Source of the DNA: Candidatus Accumulibacter affinis | GTDB lineage: Bacteria; Pseudomonadota; Gammaproteobacteria; Burkholderiales; Rhodocyclaceae | Assembly (NCBI GenBank): GCA_016713625.1 | Contig: JADJOT010000011.1 | Coordinates: 248,001 to 312,000, forward strand | Length of the DNA: 64,000 nucleotides | Direction: 5' to 3' | Shown here: positions 35,129-44,132 of the stretch, piece after piece | Position numbering within the stretch: position 1 is the first letter of the stretch | Layout: every line of letters begins with the position of its first letter | The notes under the pieces: generated by a model | Told to the model about the DNA's origin: nothing | Databases searched by the model: none | The model's input: only the letters and a program-made list of their open reading frames with translations | Translations under genes and position numbers: made by a program

Positions 35129-37042
35129 ATGGTCAAAGTCCTCCAACAGGTCCTGCGCTGGCTGTTCATGCGCGTCGAGAACGTCTTCAACGTCGCCTTC
35201 GGCGACAAGATGAACCCCTTGTACCACTTGGGCACGATCAGCTTCTGGCAGTTCTGGTTGCTGGTCGGTTCCGGCCTCTATCTCTACATTTTTGCCGATA
35301 CCGGCGTCCATGACGCTTTCGACTCGGTCGAGCGCATCACCCACAACCAGTGGTGGGCCGGCGGCATCCTGCGCAGCATCCACCGCTATGCGACCGATGG
35401 CATGATCCTGACGATGCTGCTGCACATGCTGCGGCACTTCGCCTACGACCGTTACCGCGGCTTCCGCTCGTTCTCGTGGCTGACCGGTGTCGCCCTGCTG
35501 TGGCTGATCTACATCGCCGGCGTCAATGGCTTCATGCTGGTCTGGGACAAGCTCGCGCAGTTCGTGGTCATCGCCACCGCCGAGTGGTTCGACATCCTGC
35601 CGATGTTCAACGGCACGCTGATCCGCAACTTTCTCTTCCTCGAAACAGTCAACAGCCGACTGTTTACCCTGCTCGCTTTCATGCACATCGGCGTGCCGCT
35701 GATCGTCGCCATCATCATGTGGGTGCACGTGCAACGCGTGCCGCGCGCGCGCATCAACCCACCACGGCCGATCGCCATCGCCGTCACCCTGATGTTCCTG
35801 GCGCTGGCGCTGATCAAGCCGATTCTCAGCCAGGGCGGCGAGGCCGACATGGCGGTGGTGCCGACCAACATCGACTTCGACTGGTTCGAGCTGCCCGTGC
35901 TCGCGCTGGTCTATGTAATCAACCCGATGCACCTCTGGTACTGGGTGCTTGGTCTCACCGCCCTGCTCTTTCTCGTCCCCTGGCTACCACCCCAGCGACT
36001 GGGTACCGCCAAGGCAGTAACTTCGATCACCTTCCACCCCGACCACAAGGCGGTCAGCGCCCGTTTCGGCGAAACGCTGCTCGACGCCGGCCTGCGCCAG
36101 GACATCAACCTGCCGTACGAATGCCGCAACGGCGGTTGCGGGGTGTGCAAGTGCACGGTCCTGCAGGGCAAGGTCGATCCCGGCCTCTACCAGCCGAGCG
36201 CGCTGTCCGCCGTGGAACTGGCGCAGGGCAAGGTGCTGCTGTGCTGCGCCACCGCCCTCGAAGACGCCGAGATCGAATACCAGGCGAGCACAGCGCCAAG
36301 CGGCGTTGGCGAATACAGCGCGCGGGTGGTGAGCCTGCACAAGCTTACTCACGACGTCATGCAGGTACGTCTGAAACTGCCTGATGGCCAGGCTATCGCC
36401 TTCAAGGCCGGCCAATACATCAACATCGTCCTCGAAGACGGGCAGCGACGGGCGTTCTCGTTCGCCAATCCGCCGCACGACGCCGAGTTCATCGAACTGC
36501 AGATCCGCCTGATGCCCGGCGGTCGCTTCACCACGCAGGTCTTCGAAGCGATGCAGGAAGGCGACGAGATCCGCTTCGAGGGCCCGATCGGCGACTTCAT
36601 GCTGCGCGAGTCCGAACGACCGATCGTCTTCGTCGCCGGCGCCACTGGCTTCGCCCCGGTCAAGAGCATGGTCGAGGATGCCTTCCAGCGCGGGCTGCAG
36701 CGTGAAATCCATCTATACTGGGGGGTCAAGACGCTCAAGGACCTCTACCTGCCCGAGCTACCGACCCGCTGGGCGCGCGAGCATGCCAACTTCCACTTCA
36801 TCCCGGTCCTCTCCGAACCAGCGCCCGAAGACCATTGGAGCGGCCGTACCGGCCTGGTCCACGAGGCAATTCTCGAAGACTTCCCGGAACTCAAGGAGCA
36901 CGAAATCTACGCCTGCGGATCGGTGCGCATGGTCGAAGCGATCTTCCCCTTCCTCAAGCAGCACGGAGCCGAAGACGGCGCCTGCTTCTCGGACGCGTTC
37001 AGCGTCTCGGCGCGCTCGATGGCGTTTCAGCCGAGGCAGTAG
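35129..37042 (+). CDS. Cytochrome b / [2Fe-2S] ferredoxin / FAD-NAD(P) reductase fusion protein
   Basis: 637 aa. Residues 1-285 are a cytochrome b/b6 domain with two H-x13-H pairs (H85/H99, H186/H200). Residues about 298-385 are a plant-type [2Fe-2S] ferredoxin (C332, C337, C340 and C372). Residues about 395-637 are a ferredoxin-NADP reductase-like module: RAFS at 441-444 for FAD, GATGFAP at 504-510 for NAD(P), and the YACGS motif near 593. The order would connect membrane quinol through hemes, [2Fe-2S] and FAD to NAD(P). I recall a cytochrome of this composition being proposed in Accumulibacter for quinol reoxidation during anaerobic metabolism. Its last 44 nt overlap the convergent thioredoxin gene. 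Confidence 0.9.
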   Translation: MVKVLQQVLRWLFMRVENVFNVAFGDKMNPLYHLGTISFWQFWLLVGSGLYLYIFADTGVHDAFDSVERITHNQWWAGGILRSIHRYATDGMILTMLLHMLRHFAYDRYRGFRSFSWLTGVALLWLIYIAGVNGFMLVWDKLAQFVVIATAEWFDILPMFNGTLIRNFLFLETVNSRLFTLLAFMHIGVPLIVAIIMWVHVQRVPRARINPPRPIAIAVTLMFLALALIKPILSQGGEADMAVVPTNIDFDWFELPVLALVYVINPMHLWYWVLGLTALLFLVPWLPPQRLGTAKAVTSITFHPDHKAVSARFGETLLDAGLRQDINLPYECRNGGCGVCKCTVLQGKVDPGLYQPSALSAVELAQGKVLLCCATALEDAEIEYQASTAPSGVGEYSARVVSLHKLTHDVMQVRLKLPDGQAIAFKAGQYINIVLEDGQRRAFSFANPPHDAEFIELQIRLMPGGRFTTQVFEAMQEGDEIRFEGPIGDFMLRESERPIVFVAGATGFAPVKSMVEDAFQRGLQREIHLYWGVKTLKDLYLPELPTRWAREHANFHFIPVLSEPAPEDHWSGRTGLVHEAILEDFPELKEHEIYACGSVRMVEAIFPFLKQHGAEDGACFSDAFSVSARSMAFQPRQ

Positions 37043-37610
37043 ACAGGCGCTGCAGGATCGGCTCCAGCGTCGCCTCGTTGAGCCGGCCCAGACGGCTGCT
37101 CGCGAGGCGGCCGTCGCGGCCGATCACCAGGGTGTAGGGCAGACCCTTGACCTGCAGACCTGGCGTCTGACTGTCGGCCGCATCCCCCACCAATAGCGGG
37201 TAGGCGACCGGCGTGGCCTTGACGAAAATCCGCATCTTCTCGACCTCGTCGAGACCGATGCCGACAAACTGCACGCCCTGCGCCGCGTACTGGCGCTGCA
37301 AGCGAGAGAAGGCCGGCATCTCTTCGACACAGGGAGCGCACCAACTCGCCCAGTAATTGACGACCAACACCTTGCCACGCCATTGCGCCAGCGCCTGCAG
37401 ACGCCCGCCGAGATCGGGCAGGGTCAAGGCCATGATCGCCTCGACCGTAGCCTGCCCTTGTTCGGGCGACAGCGGTGCTGACGAGATCAAGCTGGGCGGC
37501 AGATCGGCGGCCGGCAAGCGTGTCTGTTCGAGCAGCCGGTAGCCAAGCCAGCCGATTGTCGCCAGCGTCGCCACCCCGGCGGCCACCGTCAGCGCCAGCG
37601 CGTGCCTCAT
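36999..37610 (-). CDS. TlpA-family membrane-anchored thiol-disulfide protein
   Basis: 203 aa from the ATG at 37610. An N-terminal anchor helix (residues about 4-24) is followed by a thioredoxin fold with WCAPC at residues 90-94 (C91, C94) and GLPYTLVIGRDG around the cis-proline. TlpA/ResA-like proteins reduce cytochrome c maturation or copper-centre cysteines outside the membrane. It overlaps the oxidase-like gene by 4 nt, which suggests a role in maturing that protein. The much longer frame upstream is the antisense-free shadow of that gene. Its 3' end overlaps the convergent cytochrome gene by 44 nt. Confidence 0.9.
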   Translation of the reverse strand: MRHALALTVAAGVATLATIGWLGYRLLEQTRLPAADLPPSLISSAPLSPEQGQATVEAIMALTLPDLGGRLQALAQWRGKVLVVNYWASWCAPCVEEMPAFSRLQRQYAAQGVQFVGIGLDEVEKMRIFVKATPVAYPLLVGDAADSQTPGLQVKGLPYTLVIGRDGRLASSRLGRLNEATLEPILQRLSTASAETPSSAPRR

Positions 37611-38971
37611 CGGCCGATACGCCGGGACATCGCTTTCAGGCAGACGACCACGAACATCAGCCCGCCGATCACCGCAATCAAGCCGCCAAGACCCATCATT
37701 CCCATGCCGATCTTTTGCGGCAGCGTGGTCAACAGCTGCTCGGCACCGGCGACCTTGCGCTGCACGCCGTAGCCCCCCGACCAGGCCAGCCCGAGCACGT
37801 GGATCAACTGCCCGGCACCATAAACATAGGGTTGCCAGATCGCCATGCGGCTCTCGGCGCGGCCGAAGCCCAGCGCCGGCAGCAGCACGTAGGCGAGCCC
37901 CATGAACGCCAGCGTAACGCCGACCGTCGAACCGTGGTAGTGCGCTGGAATGACGACATTGACCCCCTGGATCAGGTAACCCAGCACGCCACCCAGCGCA
38001 AACAGGGTGAAGGAAGCCAGCAAGGCAGATTTGGCCGGAGCCGCCGGCACGCCGCGTAAACCCCACAGCGAAAACGCACTCAGCAGGATCAGCGGGCCCA
38101 TATAGGGGTGCCCCCAGACCATCAGCTTGGCGAACAGCTCCATGTGCGGCAGCGAGCCGGCCGGCACCAGCAGATAGATCGCCGGCACCAGCAACAGCGG
38201 TACGGCAGCGACCAGGAACAGAAACGACACCGCCCGCGCCGAGGCGATCGGCGGACGACCGAGATGCGCGGCAATCCACAGCCAGGCAACGACCATCAGC
38301 AGCGAATGCTGAAACTGCAAGCTGTGTCCGCCACCCCAGAACAGCACTTCGTAGTAGATCACTCCCTCGACCCGGGGCACCAGCAACCAGGACCAGAAGA
38401 ACGCAGCCAGCGCCAGGAAAGCCGCAAGTGCGCCGAGGAAAGCGCCCAAGCGCAGCGGCTCGGCAAGCAAGCGTCGTGGCCAGGTGGTGAGCAAGGCACG
38501 CCACACGGCAAGGCTCATGCCGGCGCCAAAAATCCAGATCGACGCAAAAAACAGGGGCTGCTCGAGTACCGGAATGTAATTGTTGAGCACCGGATCGGCG
38601 CCGGGAAAAAACGGCGAGACGGTCATCAGCGCTGTCCCCAGCGCCGCCAGGCCAAAGCCAGCCCAGCCCAGCCAGGCGAGACCGCCACCGCCAAGCGCAG
38701 ACCAGATCACCGCGGCAAACGCCATGAACCAGACGGCCACCGAGAGATCCACATGCACCACCAGCGCCGCCCGGAAGAGATCCTTCAGCGGAAAGACGTC
38801 CTGAATCCCCGGCGTTCGCGACAGCACCAACAGCACTGCCAGCAGACCCGACCCGATCAGCGCCATCACCCCCAACCACAACCACGCGCGTCCGAGGCGA
38901 GTCGGCGTCCCCGCAGCCATCGCCGGCACCGCTGGCGCCGCCGAAGCGACTTTCAAGACATCTGGATCCAC
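37607..38971 (-). CDS. Heme-copper-oxidase-superfamily subunit I-like protein
   Basis: 454 aa from a GTG at 38971 with GAGG 7 nt upstream (the frame opens at 39061 without support). About 12 hydrophobic helices. Candidate heme ligands: the histidine of VVHVDLSVAVWFMAF (low-spin heme), WGGGHSLQFQH (copper-site helix) and HYHGSTVGVTLAF (helix 10). The canonical H-x3-Y is H-x3-F here, and the usual HH pair is not evident, so it is not a standard A-type oxidase. It may be a cbb3/NOR-like relative or a non-oxygen reductase. No subunit II is adjacent; the only partner is the TlpA protein. Confidence 0.72.
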   Translation of the reverse strand: MDPDVLKVASAAPAVPAMAAGTPTRLGRAWLWLGVMALIGSGLLAVLLVLSRTPGIQDVFPLKDLFRAALVVHVDLSVAVWFMAFAAVIWSALGGGGLAWLGWAGFGLAALGTALMTVSPFFPGADPVLNNYIPVLEQPLFFASIWIFGAGMSLAVWRALLTTWPRRLLAEPLRLGAFLGALAAFLALAAFFWSWLLVPRVEGVIYYEVLFWGGGHSLQFQHSLLMVVAWLWIAAHLGRPPIASARAVSFLFLVAAVPLLLVPAIYLLVPAGSLPHMELFAKLMVWGHPYMGPLILLSAFSLWGLRGVPAAPAKSALLASFTLFALGGVLGYLIQGVNVVIPAHYHGSTVGVTLAFMGLAYVLLPALGFGRAESRMAIWQPYVYGAGQLIHVLGLAWSGGYGVQRKVAGAEQLLTTLPQKIGMGMMGLGGLIAVIGGLMFVVVCLKAMSRRIGR

Positions 38972-39332
38972 TGCTGCCTCGCACAAAAAAGGGGGAAAGT
39001 ACAAGATCTGTTCTTGCCTTGCCACCAGCGACCTGCCACGCCGACCGGGGCGAGAGGCCAAAGTTATGGATGAGAAAAACTCAGGCGTCGGGTGAAATTA
39101 TATCGTTTGCCGTCAGACGATCGGCTTGATCATTGACTGGTTTGCTCGCCACCGCCAGCATGGCCGGCAGGCCCTGAGTTAGATCGTCGAGCGTAGCACC
39201 GCACAGCGCGTTCGCTACGCATCGCGCGGCACCGCGGGTCAAATTGCGCCAAACCGATTGACCCGGCCAGCGCCGGATTCCCGGCGATCGGGTCGTGCAC
39301 GCTGACGCTGCATCGACGCCTCAACTACCGCC
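38972..39332. other. Intergenic region between pyruvate kinase and the oxidase-like gene
   Basis: About 360 bp. It holds the possible promoter at 39098-39103 and a purine-rich stretch just before the GTG. No gene, RNA or strong hairpin was recognised in the rest. Confidence 0.4.
39098..39103 (-). promoter_or_regulatory. Possible -10 box of the oxidase-like/TlpA operon
   Basis: TATAAT on the minus strand, about 125 nt before the chosen GTG. One good FNR-type half-site (TTGAT at 39127-39131) lies near -40 from the predicted start, but the other half is poor. Confidence 0.35.
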
Positions 39333-40751
39333 TCACACCCGGACGATGCGAACGCTGTCGGTACTGCCGGCGCGCGGACCGGCCGAGCCGAAGACCATGG
39401 CCACGAGATCGCCTTCGCGGACGATACCGGCAGTCCGTGCGGCAGCGATGGCGAGGCGCAGTTGCTCGCCACGGTCGGCATTGTGGACCACCGCCAGCGG
39501 TTGCACGCCCCACACCAGGGAAAGTCCACCGAGCACCAGCGCGCTCGGAGAAATGCCGGCGATTGGCACCTTCGGTCGAAACGCCGCGACACGACGCGCC
39601 GTGTCGCCGCTGCGCGTCGGGCAAAGGATTGCGGCCACACCAAGCTCTTCGGCCGCTTGCACCGCGGCGTGCGCCACCGCCCACGCCACCCGGTCGGAAT
39701 CGGCGCCGACGCTGCTGGCTGCCGGATCAACGCGCAGCCGCGGCCAGCCCTCGGCTGACTCCGCGACTTCGCTCATCATGCGCACGGTCTCGCTGGCGAA
39801 CAGCCCGACCGCTGTCTCTTCCGAGAGCATCAGGGCGTCGGTACCATCGAGCACGGCGTTGGCCACGTCGTTTACTTCGGCGCGGGTTGGCAAAGGCGAG
39901 CGAGTCATCGACTCAAGCATCTGGGTTGCCGTGATTACCGGCTTCCCCGCCAGGTTGCAGAGACGGATGATTTCCTTCTGGAGCAGCGGCACGCGTCGCG
40001 CAGGCATCTGGATACCGAGATCGCCACGCGCAACCATCACCGCGTCGGCGGCGCTGATGATCCCGTCGAGGTTGTCGATCGCCGCCGCCGTCTCGATCTT
40101 GGGCACCAGCGCCGGGCGCACGCCGCGTTTCGGAAGCATGGCGCGCACACGCTCGACATCCTCGGCACGGCGCACGAACGAGAGTCCAATGAAGTCGACT
40201 TTTGCGGCAACCGCCATCTCGAGCGCCAGCGCATCACGTTCGGTAAATGGATCGACATGCCCCTCGGCGCGCGGCAGGTGCATTCCCTTGCGTGAGCGCA
40301 GCGTCCCGCCGCGCACGACTTCCGTACGCACGTCGTTGCCCACCGACGCCAGCACGCGCAGAACGATCGCTCCATCGGCCAGATAGACGTCATCCCCAGA
40401 ACACACCCACTGCGCAAGGTCGGGCAAGGTCGTGGCGACGTGCCGAGCATCGCCGCGCCCGTCATCGCCGCCGCTGAGGACAAACTCCTGACCGGATTCG
40501 AGTTCCACCTCGTCGCCTGCCACCACTCCCGAGCGAATTTTCGGCCCCGGCAAATCTACCAGTATGCCGACACTGCGACCGAGGACCTGCGCCAGTTCCC
40601 GGACCCGCCGCGCATTCCTGCTGTGCGTTTCCATGTCGGCGTGCGCAGCGTTCAACCGCACCACGTCCACGCCGGCTTCCAACAGTTGCCGCAGAGCCTC
40701 TGGTTCGGCAGTGGCCGGACCAACGGTGGCCACGATCTTGGTTCGACGCAT
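39333..40751 (-). CDS. pyk: Pyruvate kinase
   Basis: 472 aa from the ATG at 40751 (AGGAG 7 nt upstream; a TTG one codon earlier is also open). Makes pyruvate and ATP from phosphoenolpyruvate and ADP. MRRTKIVATVGPA, KIETAAAIDNLDGII with the catalytic lysine and glutamate, ADAVMVARGDLGIQ and ATQMLESMT are present, as is the B-domain. The usual RxNFSHG is RLNAAHA here, a notable difference next to the conserved arginine. The C-terminal allosteric domain is complete. It is monocistronic. Confidence 0.94.
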   Translation of the reverse strand: MRRTKIVATVGPATAEPEALRQLLEAGVDVVRLNAAHADMETHSRNARRVRELAQVLGRSVGILVDLPGPKIRSGVVAGDEVELESGQEFVLSGGDDGRGDARHVATTLPDLAQWVCSGDDVYLADGAIVLRVLASVGNDVRTEVVRGGTLRSRKGMHLPRAEGHVDPFTERDALALEMAVAAKVDFIGLSFVRRAEDVERVRAMLPKRGVRPALVPKIETAAAIDNLDGIISAADAVMVARGDLGIQMPARRVPLLQKEIIRLCNLAGKPVITATQMLESMTRSPLPTRAEVNDVANAVLDGTDALMLSEETAVGLFASETVRMMSEVAESAEGWPRLRVDPAASSVGADSDRVAWAVAHAAVQAAEELGVAAILCPTRSGDTARRVAAFRPKVPIAGISPSALVLGGLSLVWGVQPLAVVHNADRGEQLRLAIAAARTAGIVREGDLVAMVFGSAGPRAGSTDSVRIVRV

Positions 40752-41015
40752 CAACTACTCCTCAATCCATTCAAAATGCACGCCCGCTGCCCGACCAGTG
40801 CTGATGCCGCCAAAGCGCCGGCGGCAGACCGGCCATTCCCAAGCAGGTCGCGGAGTATAGGGAGCAGTAGCGGCTGCAGTCAATCGAGGTCCAGGCAGTC
40901 GCGCAGGTTCGGCGCCCCAGCACGCACTACGCGGAAAGAAAAATCCGGTCAATGATCACACTCGGTCAAAGCGCGGTTGCGACCATGCGTTGGTGGGCAA
41001 CTGCAGTGCGAACGC

Positions 41016-41825
41016 CTACAGCGAGCTGCGGCCGATGACGCCGTTGAGCCGCCGCAGCAACCACTTGGGCAGCGCGCGCCCGCCGACGGTTGCGACCCGA
41101 TTGAGCAGGCCCGGCACGCGGATGACCTCGCCGTTCATGCACGCCTGGTAGCCTTCGGCGGCAACATCGTCGACGGCGGAGATCAGGAAGTCCGGCAAGC
41201 GAGCCACCTTTGCGCTGCCCGCTGCGGCACGGTTGAGCATCTGCGTCGCGGTGAGGCCGGGGCACAGGGCAGTGACCGTGACGCCGCTGCCGCGCAGTTC
41301 CTCGGCCAGGGATTCGGTCAGCGACAGCACGTAGGCCTTGGTCGCCGCATAGGTGGCGAGCGCCGGGACCGGCTGGAATGCGGCGATCGATGCCACGTTG
41401 AGGATACGGCCCCGCCCGCCCGCGACCATGCCCGGAACAAATTCTGCGAGCATTGCCGTCAGACCCGAGACGTTCAGATCAATCAGCTGCTGTTGACGTT
41501 GCCCATCGATGTCAACGAAAGCCCCATGTTCGAGCACACCAGCGTTGTTCACCAACACGTCGATGACCAGATTTTGGCGGCGCAGGCGAGTCGCCAGCAC
41601 CGCCGCCGCACCGGGCTGCGCCAGATCGGCGGGCAGCGCCACGGCGCGTACGCCGAACTCACCAGTCAGTGCTGCCGCCAGTGCCTGCAACTTGTCGCCG
41701 CTGCGCGCCACCAGCACCAGGACATGACCTTCGCGCGAAAAGCAGCGCGCCAGCGCTTCGCCAATGCCCGATGAGGCGCCAGTGACCAGCGTGGTCAAAG
41801 CGCCCACAGCCTGCGTTGTTGCCAT
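41016..41825 (-). CDS. Short-chain dehydrogenase/reductase
   Basis: 269 aa. Classical SDR: cofactor loop TGASSGIG (residues 15-22), NNAG, catalytic serine in NVASIAAF, and YAATK (Y-x3-K). The C-terminal region (ALPKWLLRRLNGVIG) is typical of the DltE-like/steroid-type subgroup. The substrate is not predictable. It is isolated between pyk and the AsmA-like gene. Confidence 0.92.
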   Translation of the reverse strand: MATTQAVGALTTLVTGASSGIGEALARCFSREGHVLVLVARSGDKLQALAAALTGEFGVRAVALPADLAQPGAAAVLATRLRRQNLVIDVLVNNAGVLEHGAFVDIDGQRQQQLIDLNVSGLTAMLAEFVPGMVAGGRGRILNVASIAAFQPVPALATYAATKAYVLSLTESLAEELRGSGVTVTALCPGLTATQMLNRAAAGSAKVARLPDFLISAVDDVAAEGYQACMNGEVIRVPGLLNRVATVGGRALPKWLLRRLNGVIGRSSL

Positions 41826-42189
41826 TCATCTCTCCTTCAGGACGCGCCCGGCCGTGCGGACCGGACGGGCACTGTATCGCCGCCCACGGCAGTGGTCAAT
41901 CGCCGGCTTGCCGGAGAAAGGGATCCGCACCGATTTGCATTCGGCCGCCGCAACTCTTCAGCAGCGTTCGCTTCCAGCCAGGGCAGCTCATCGGCCGCGT
42001 CGTCAGCATCACCATCAGTAATCGCAATACTTCGCGGGCGCCGACTTTTGGGTTTAAGATCCGGCAGTGATCCCTCGCCCCCCGCCTGGGCTGGCAGTCC
42101 GTCCTCCATCGATGATCTGCGTACCCTTCTCTGCAACTTGCCGCATACTGGACGTCTCGATTCCTTGACCCGACGATCTTGCGACGACG
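41826..42189. other. Divergent intergenic region, SDR to AsmA-like gene
   Basis: About 365 bp. TTGACC near 42163 could be a -35 element for the downstream gene but no -10 box fits. I see no RNA gene, repeat or convincing small open frame. Confidence 0.35.
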
Positions 42190-44064
42190 ATGGACTCTGA
42201 ACTGACTGACCCCGATCTGGTTTTCGCCAAGACTCCTGCCGGAGAGGAAGCGATGCTGCAACGAACGCGTGTCGTCCAGAGAAACGTTCGGATGGTCCTC
42301 ATTCTCGTCGACGGCAACGCCACGGTAGCCGAGTTGTGCGAGAAGACCGGGAATGCCGCACTGACCCAGGACGCGCTGATCGAACTGGAACGTGATGGTT
42401 TCATCGAGCGCCGGGTAGACTTGAATTCCGTCTGGCAACACGCCAGAAGCTCGTCAAAAGACATCGTTGCCTCGGCGATCCATGCGGTCTCGGAATTCTC
42501 CACCTTTGGCGAAAAATCCGCGATTGCACCGGTTGAGCTACCGTCGTCCGCGAACCAGGAGGGACGCGTCATTCCCTTCCCGGAAAGTCGCGAAGCCCGG
42601 CGCTGGCGCTCACCCGGATCGCTCGCGCTACCCCCTTCGCTGCCCGGTCAGAACTCCGGATTCGCCAAGCCACCGGACCTCGAGGCGGCAACCGAGCCAG
42701 AGTCACCACCTGCCGCAAGCAACGCCGAACCGTCACCATCCATCCTGGATCGTCTGAAGAACCTCGGCCGCCGGTCCACTGCCGACGACCAACCGGCTAG
42801 CAGACCGATCCGACGTGGCCGACCGGGCTGGTCGCTCCACTGGCCGATGGGCCTGCTGCTGGGCAGCCTGCTGCTCGGCGCGCTGCTCTTTCTGGCGGCC
42901 TTATTCTTTCCCTACAGCCACTACCTGCCCGCAATCGAGGCCATCGTCGCGCAGAGCACCGGGCAACCGGCCAAGGTCGATGACATGCGCCTCAGCGTCT
43001 ACCCCAAGCCCGGCTTGCTGCTCGGCAATGTGCGCCTGGGAGAAGAAACCGACAAGGATCGGCTCGACATCAGCGAACTCCGCCTGTGGCCCGCACTCGA
43101 CACGCTGCTGTCGCCCAAAGTGCTCTTTAGCGAGGTCGAACTGACAGGCGTGCGGCTGTCGGCGGAGGCCATCGCGAGTCTGTCGCGGATGCTAGCCGCG
43201 GCTGCTCGCGAGGAAGCCCAGGCGGGTGTGTTGCACGTCACGGTCAGCAACGCGGAGGTCTTTTTCGCCGGCCTTGCGGTTTCCGACATGAGTGGGCGCC
43301 TCGAACTCTCGGCCGAGCGACTCCTCGAAGCCGTTTCGCTGCACTCGCCAGACCGCAGCCTGCAGGTGACGCTCAAACCGACCGACCGCGGCGCGACGAT
43401 TCAGGTAGCGGGCCTCGCCTGGCGGCCAGCAGCGAATTCGCCGTATCTGTTTGATTCGGTCAACCTGCAGGGCGAGATCGACGGGACCGAGTGCGTGATC
43501 AACAGCCTGGAGTTGCGGATCTTTGACGGTCTGGTCCGCGGTACCGCCGTGCTGCGCGCCCCGCAAGCGATGAGCATGGCCGGCGAGATCTCTTTCGAGC
43601 GCATCGATTCCAGGAAACTCGTCGATGCTCTCGGCGTTGGCAACTCACTCGAGGGAGAGACCAAAGGCCGGCTGAAGTTCTCGGCAAGATCGGAAGGCTG
43701 GGACACCATGTTCGCCGCCCTCCAGGGCAGCGGGGATTTCACCATGCATCGCGGCCGGCTGATCGGAATCGACCTGGCCGAAGCCATGCGCCGGGTGTCG
43801 GCGACACCCGTGACGCTAGGTGGCTGGACCCGCTTCGAGGAGTTGGCAGGCGTGATCACGCTGACGCCGAGCAGCTCTCGATTCTCCCGTCTGGTTCTGC
43901 GCGCTGGCTTGATGCAGTCGAGCGGGCAGATCGAGGTGGCCCGCGATCTGCAGTTGCGTGGACGGATGGACGTCGTCCTCGGCGGCAGCGCAGATCGTAC
44001 GGCGCGGCGAGTCCTGATCAGCGGCTCGCTCAAGACGCCGCTGACGCAAACAGGCAACCGTTGA
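42190..44064 (+). CDS. AsmA-like protein with a cytoplasmic N-terminal domain
   Basis: 624 aa. Residues 1-90 look like a small winged-helix/regulatory domain (RNVRMVLILVDGNATVAELCEKTG ... LIELERDGFIERR), then a proline-rich linker. One transmembrane helix lies at about 217-240 (PMGLLLGSLLLGALLFLAALFF). The remaining 380 residues are periplasmic and beta-rich, like AsmA/TamB-type proteins (ISELRLWPALDTLLSPKVLFSEVELTGVRL; GRLKFSARSEGWD). AsmA-like proteins act in lipid transport to, or homeostasis of, the outer membrane. The N-terminal domain is an unusual addition. Monocistronic. Confidence 0.8.
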   Translation: MDSELTDPDLVFAKTPAGEEAMLQRTRVVQRNVRMVLILVDGNATVAELCEKTGNAALTQDALIELERDGFIERRVDLNSVWQHARSSSKDIVASAIHAVSEFSTFGEKSAIAPVELPSSANQEGRVIPFPESREARRWRSPGSLALPPSLPGQNSGFAKPPDLEAATEPESPPAASNAEPSPSILDRLKNLGRRSTADDQPASRPIRRGRPGWSLHWPMGLLLGSLLLGALLFLAALFFPYSHYLPAIEAIVAQSTGQPAKVDDMRLSVYPKPGLLLGNVRLGEETDKDRLDISELRLWPALDTLLSPKVLFSEVELTGVRLSAEAIASLSRMLAAAAREEAQAGVLHVTVSNAEVFFAGLAVSDMSGRLELSAERLLEAVSLHSPDRSLQVTLKPTDRGATIQVAGLAWRPAANSPYLFDSVNLQGEIDGTECVINSLELRIFDGLVRGTAVLRAPQAMSMAGEISFERIDSRKLVDALGVGNSLEGETKGRLKFSARSEGWDTMFAALQGSGDFTMHRGRLIGIDLAEAMRRVSATPVTLGGWTRFEELAGVITLTPSSSRFSRLVLRAGLMQSSGQIEVARDLQLRGRMDVVLGGSADRTARRVLISGSLKTPLTQTGNR

Positions 44065-44087
44065 TCCCGACACGCAAGGGAGGGAAC

Positions 44088-44131
44088 GGTCATGGCTTTC
44101 CTCATCGGGGGTGTCTGGAATCGCCATGACC
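44088..44131. repeat. 9-bp inverted repeat between convergent genes
   Basis: GGTCATGGC (44088-44096) and GCCATGACC (44123-44131), 26 nt apart, between the AsmA-like stop and the aminotransferase stop. No T-run, so its role as a terminator is doubtful. Confidence 0.35.
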
Positions 44132-44132
44132 C

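Noticed and set aside
37611..38984. A long N-terminal extension of the TlpA gene
   Set aside because: It is a second frame of the oxidase-like gene on the same strand; real homology and the anchor helix begin at 37610.
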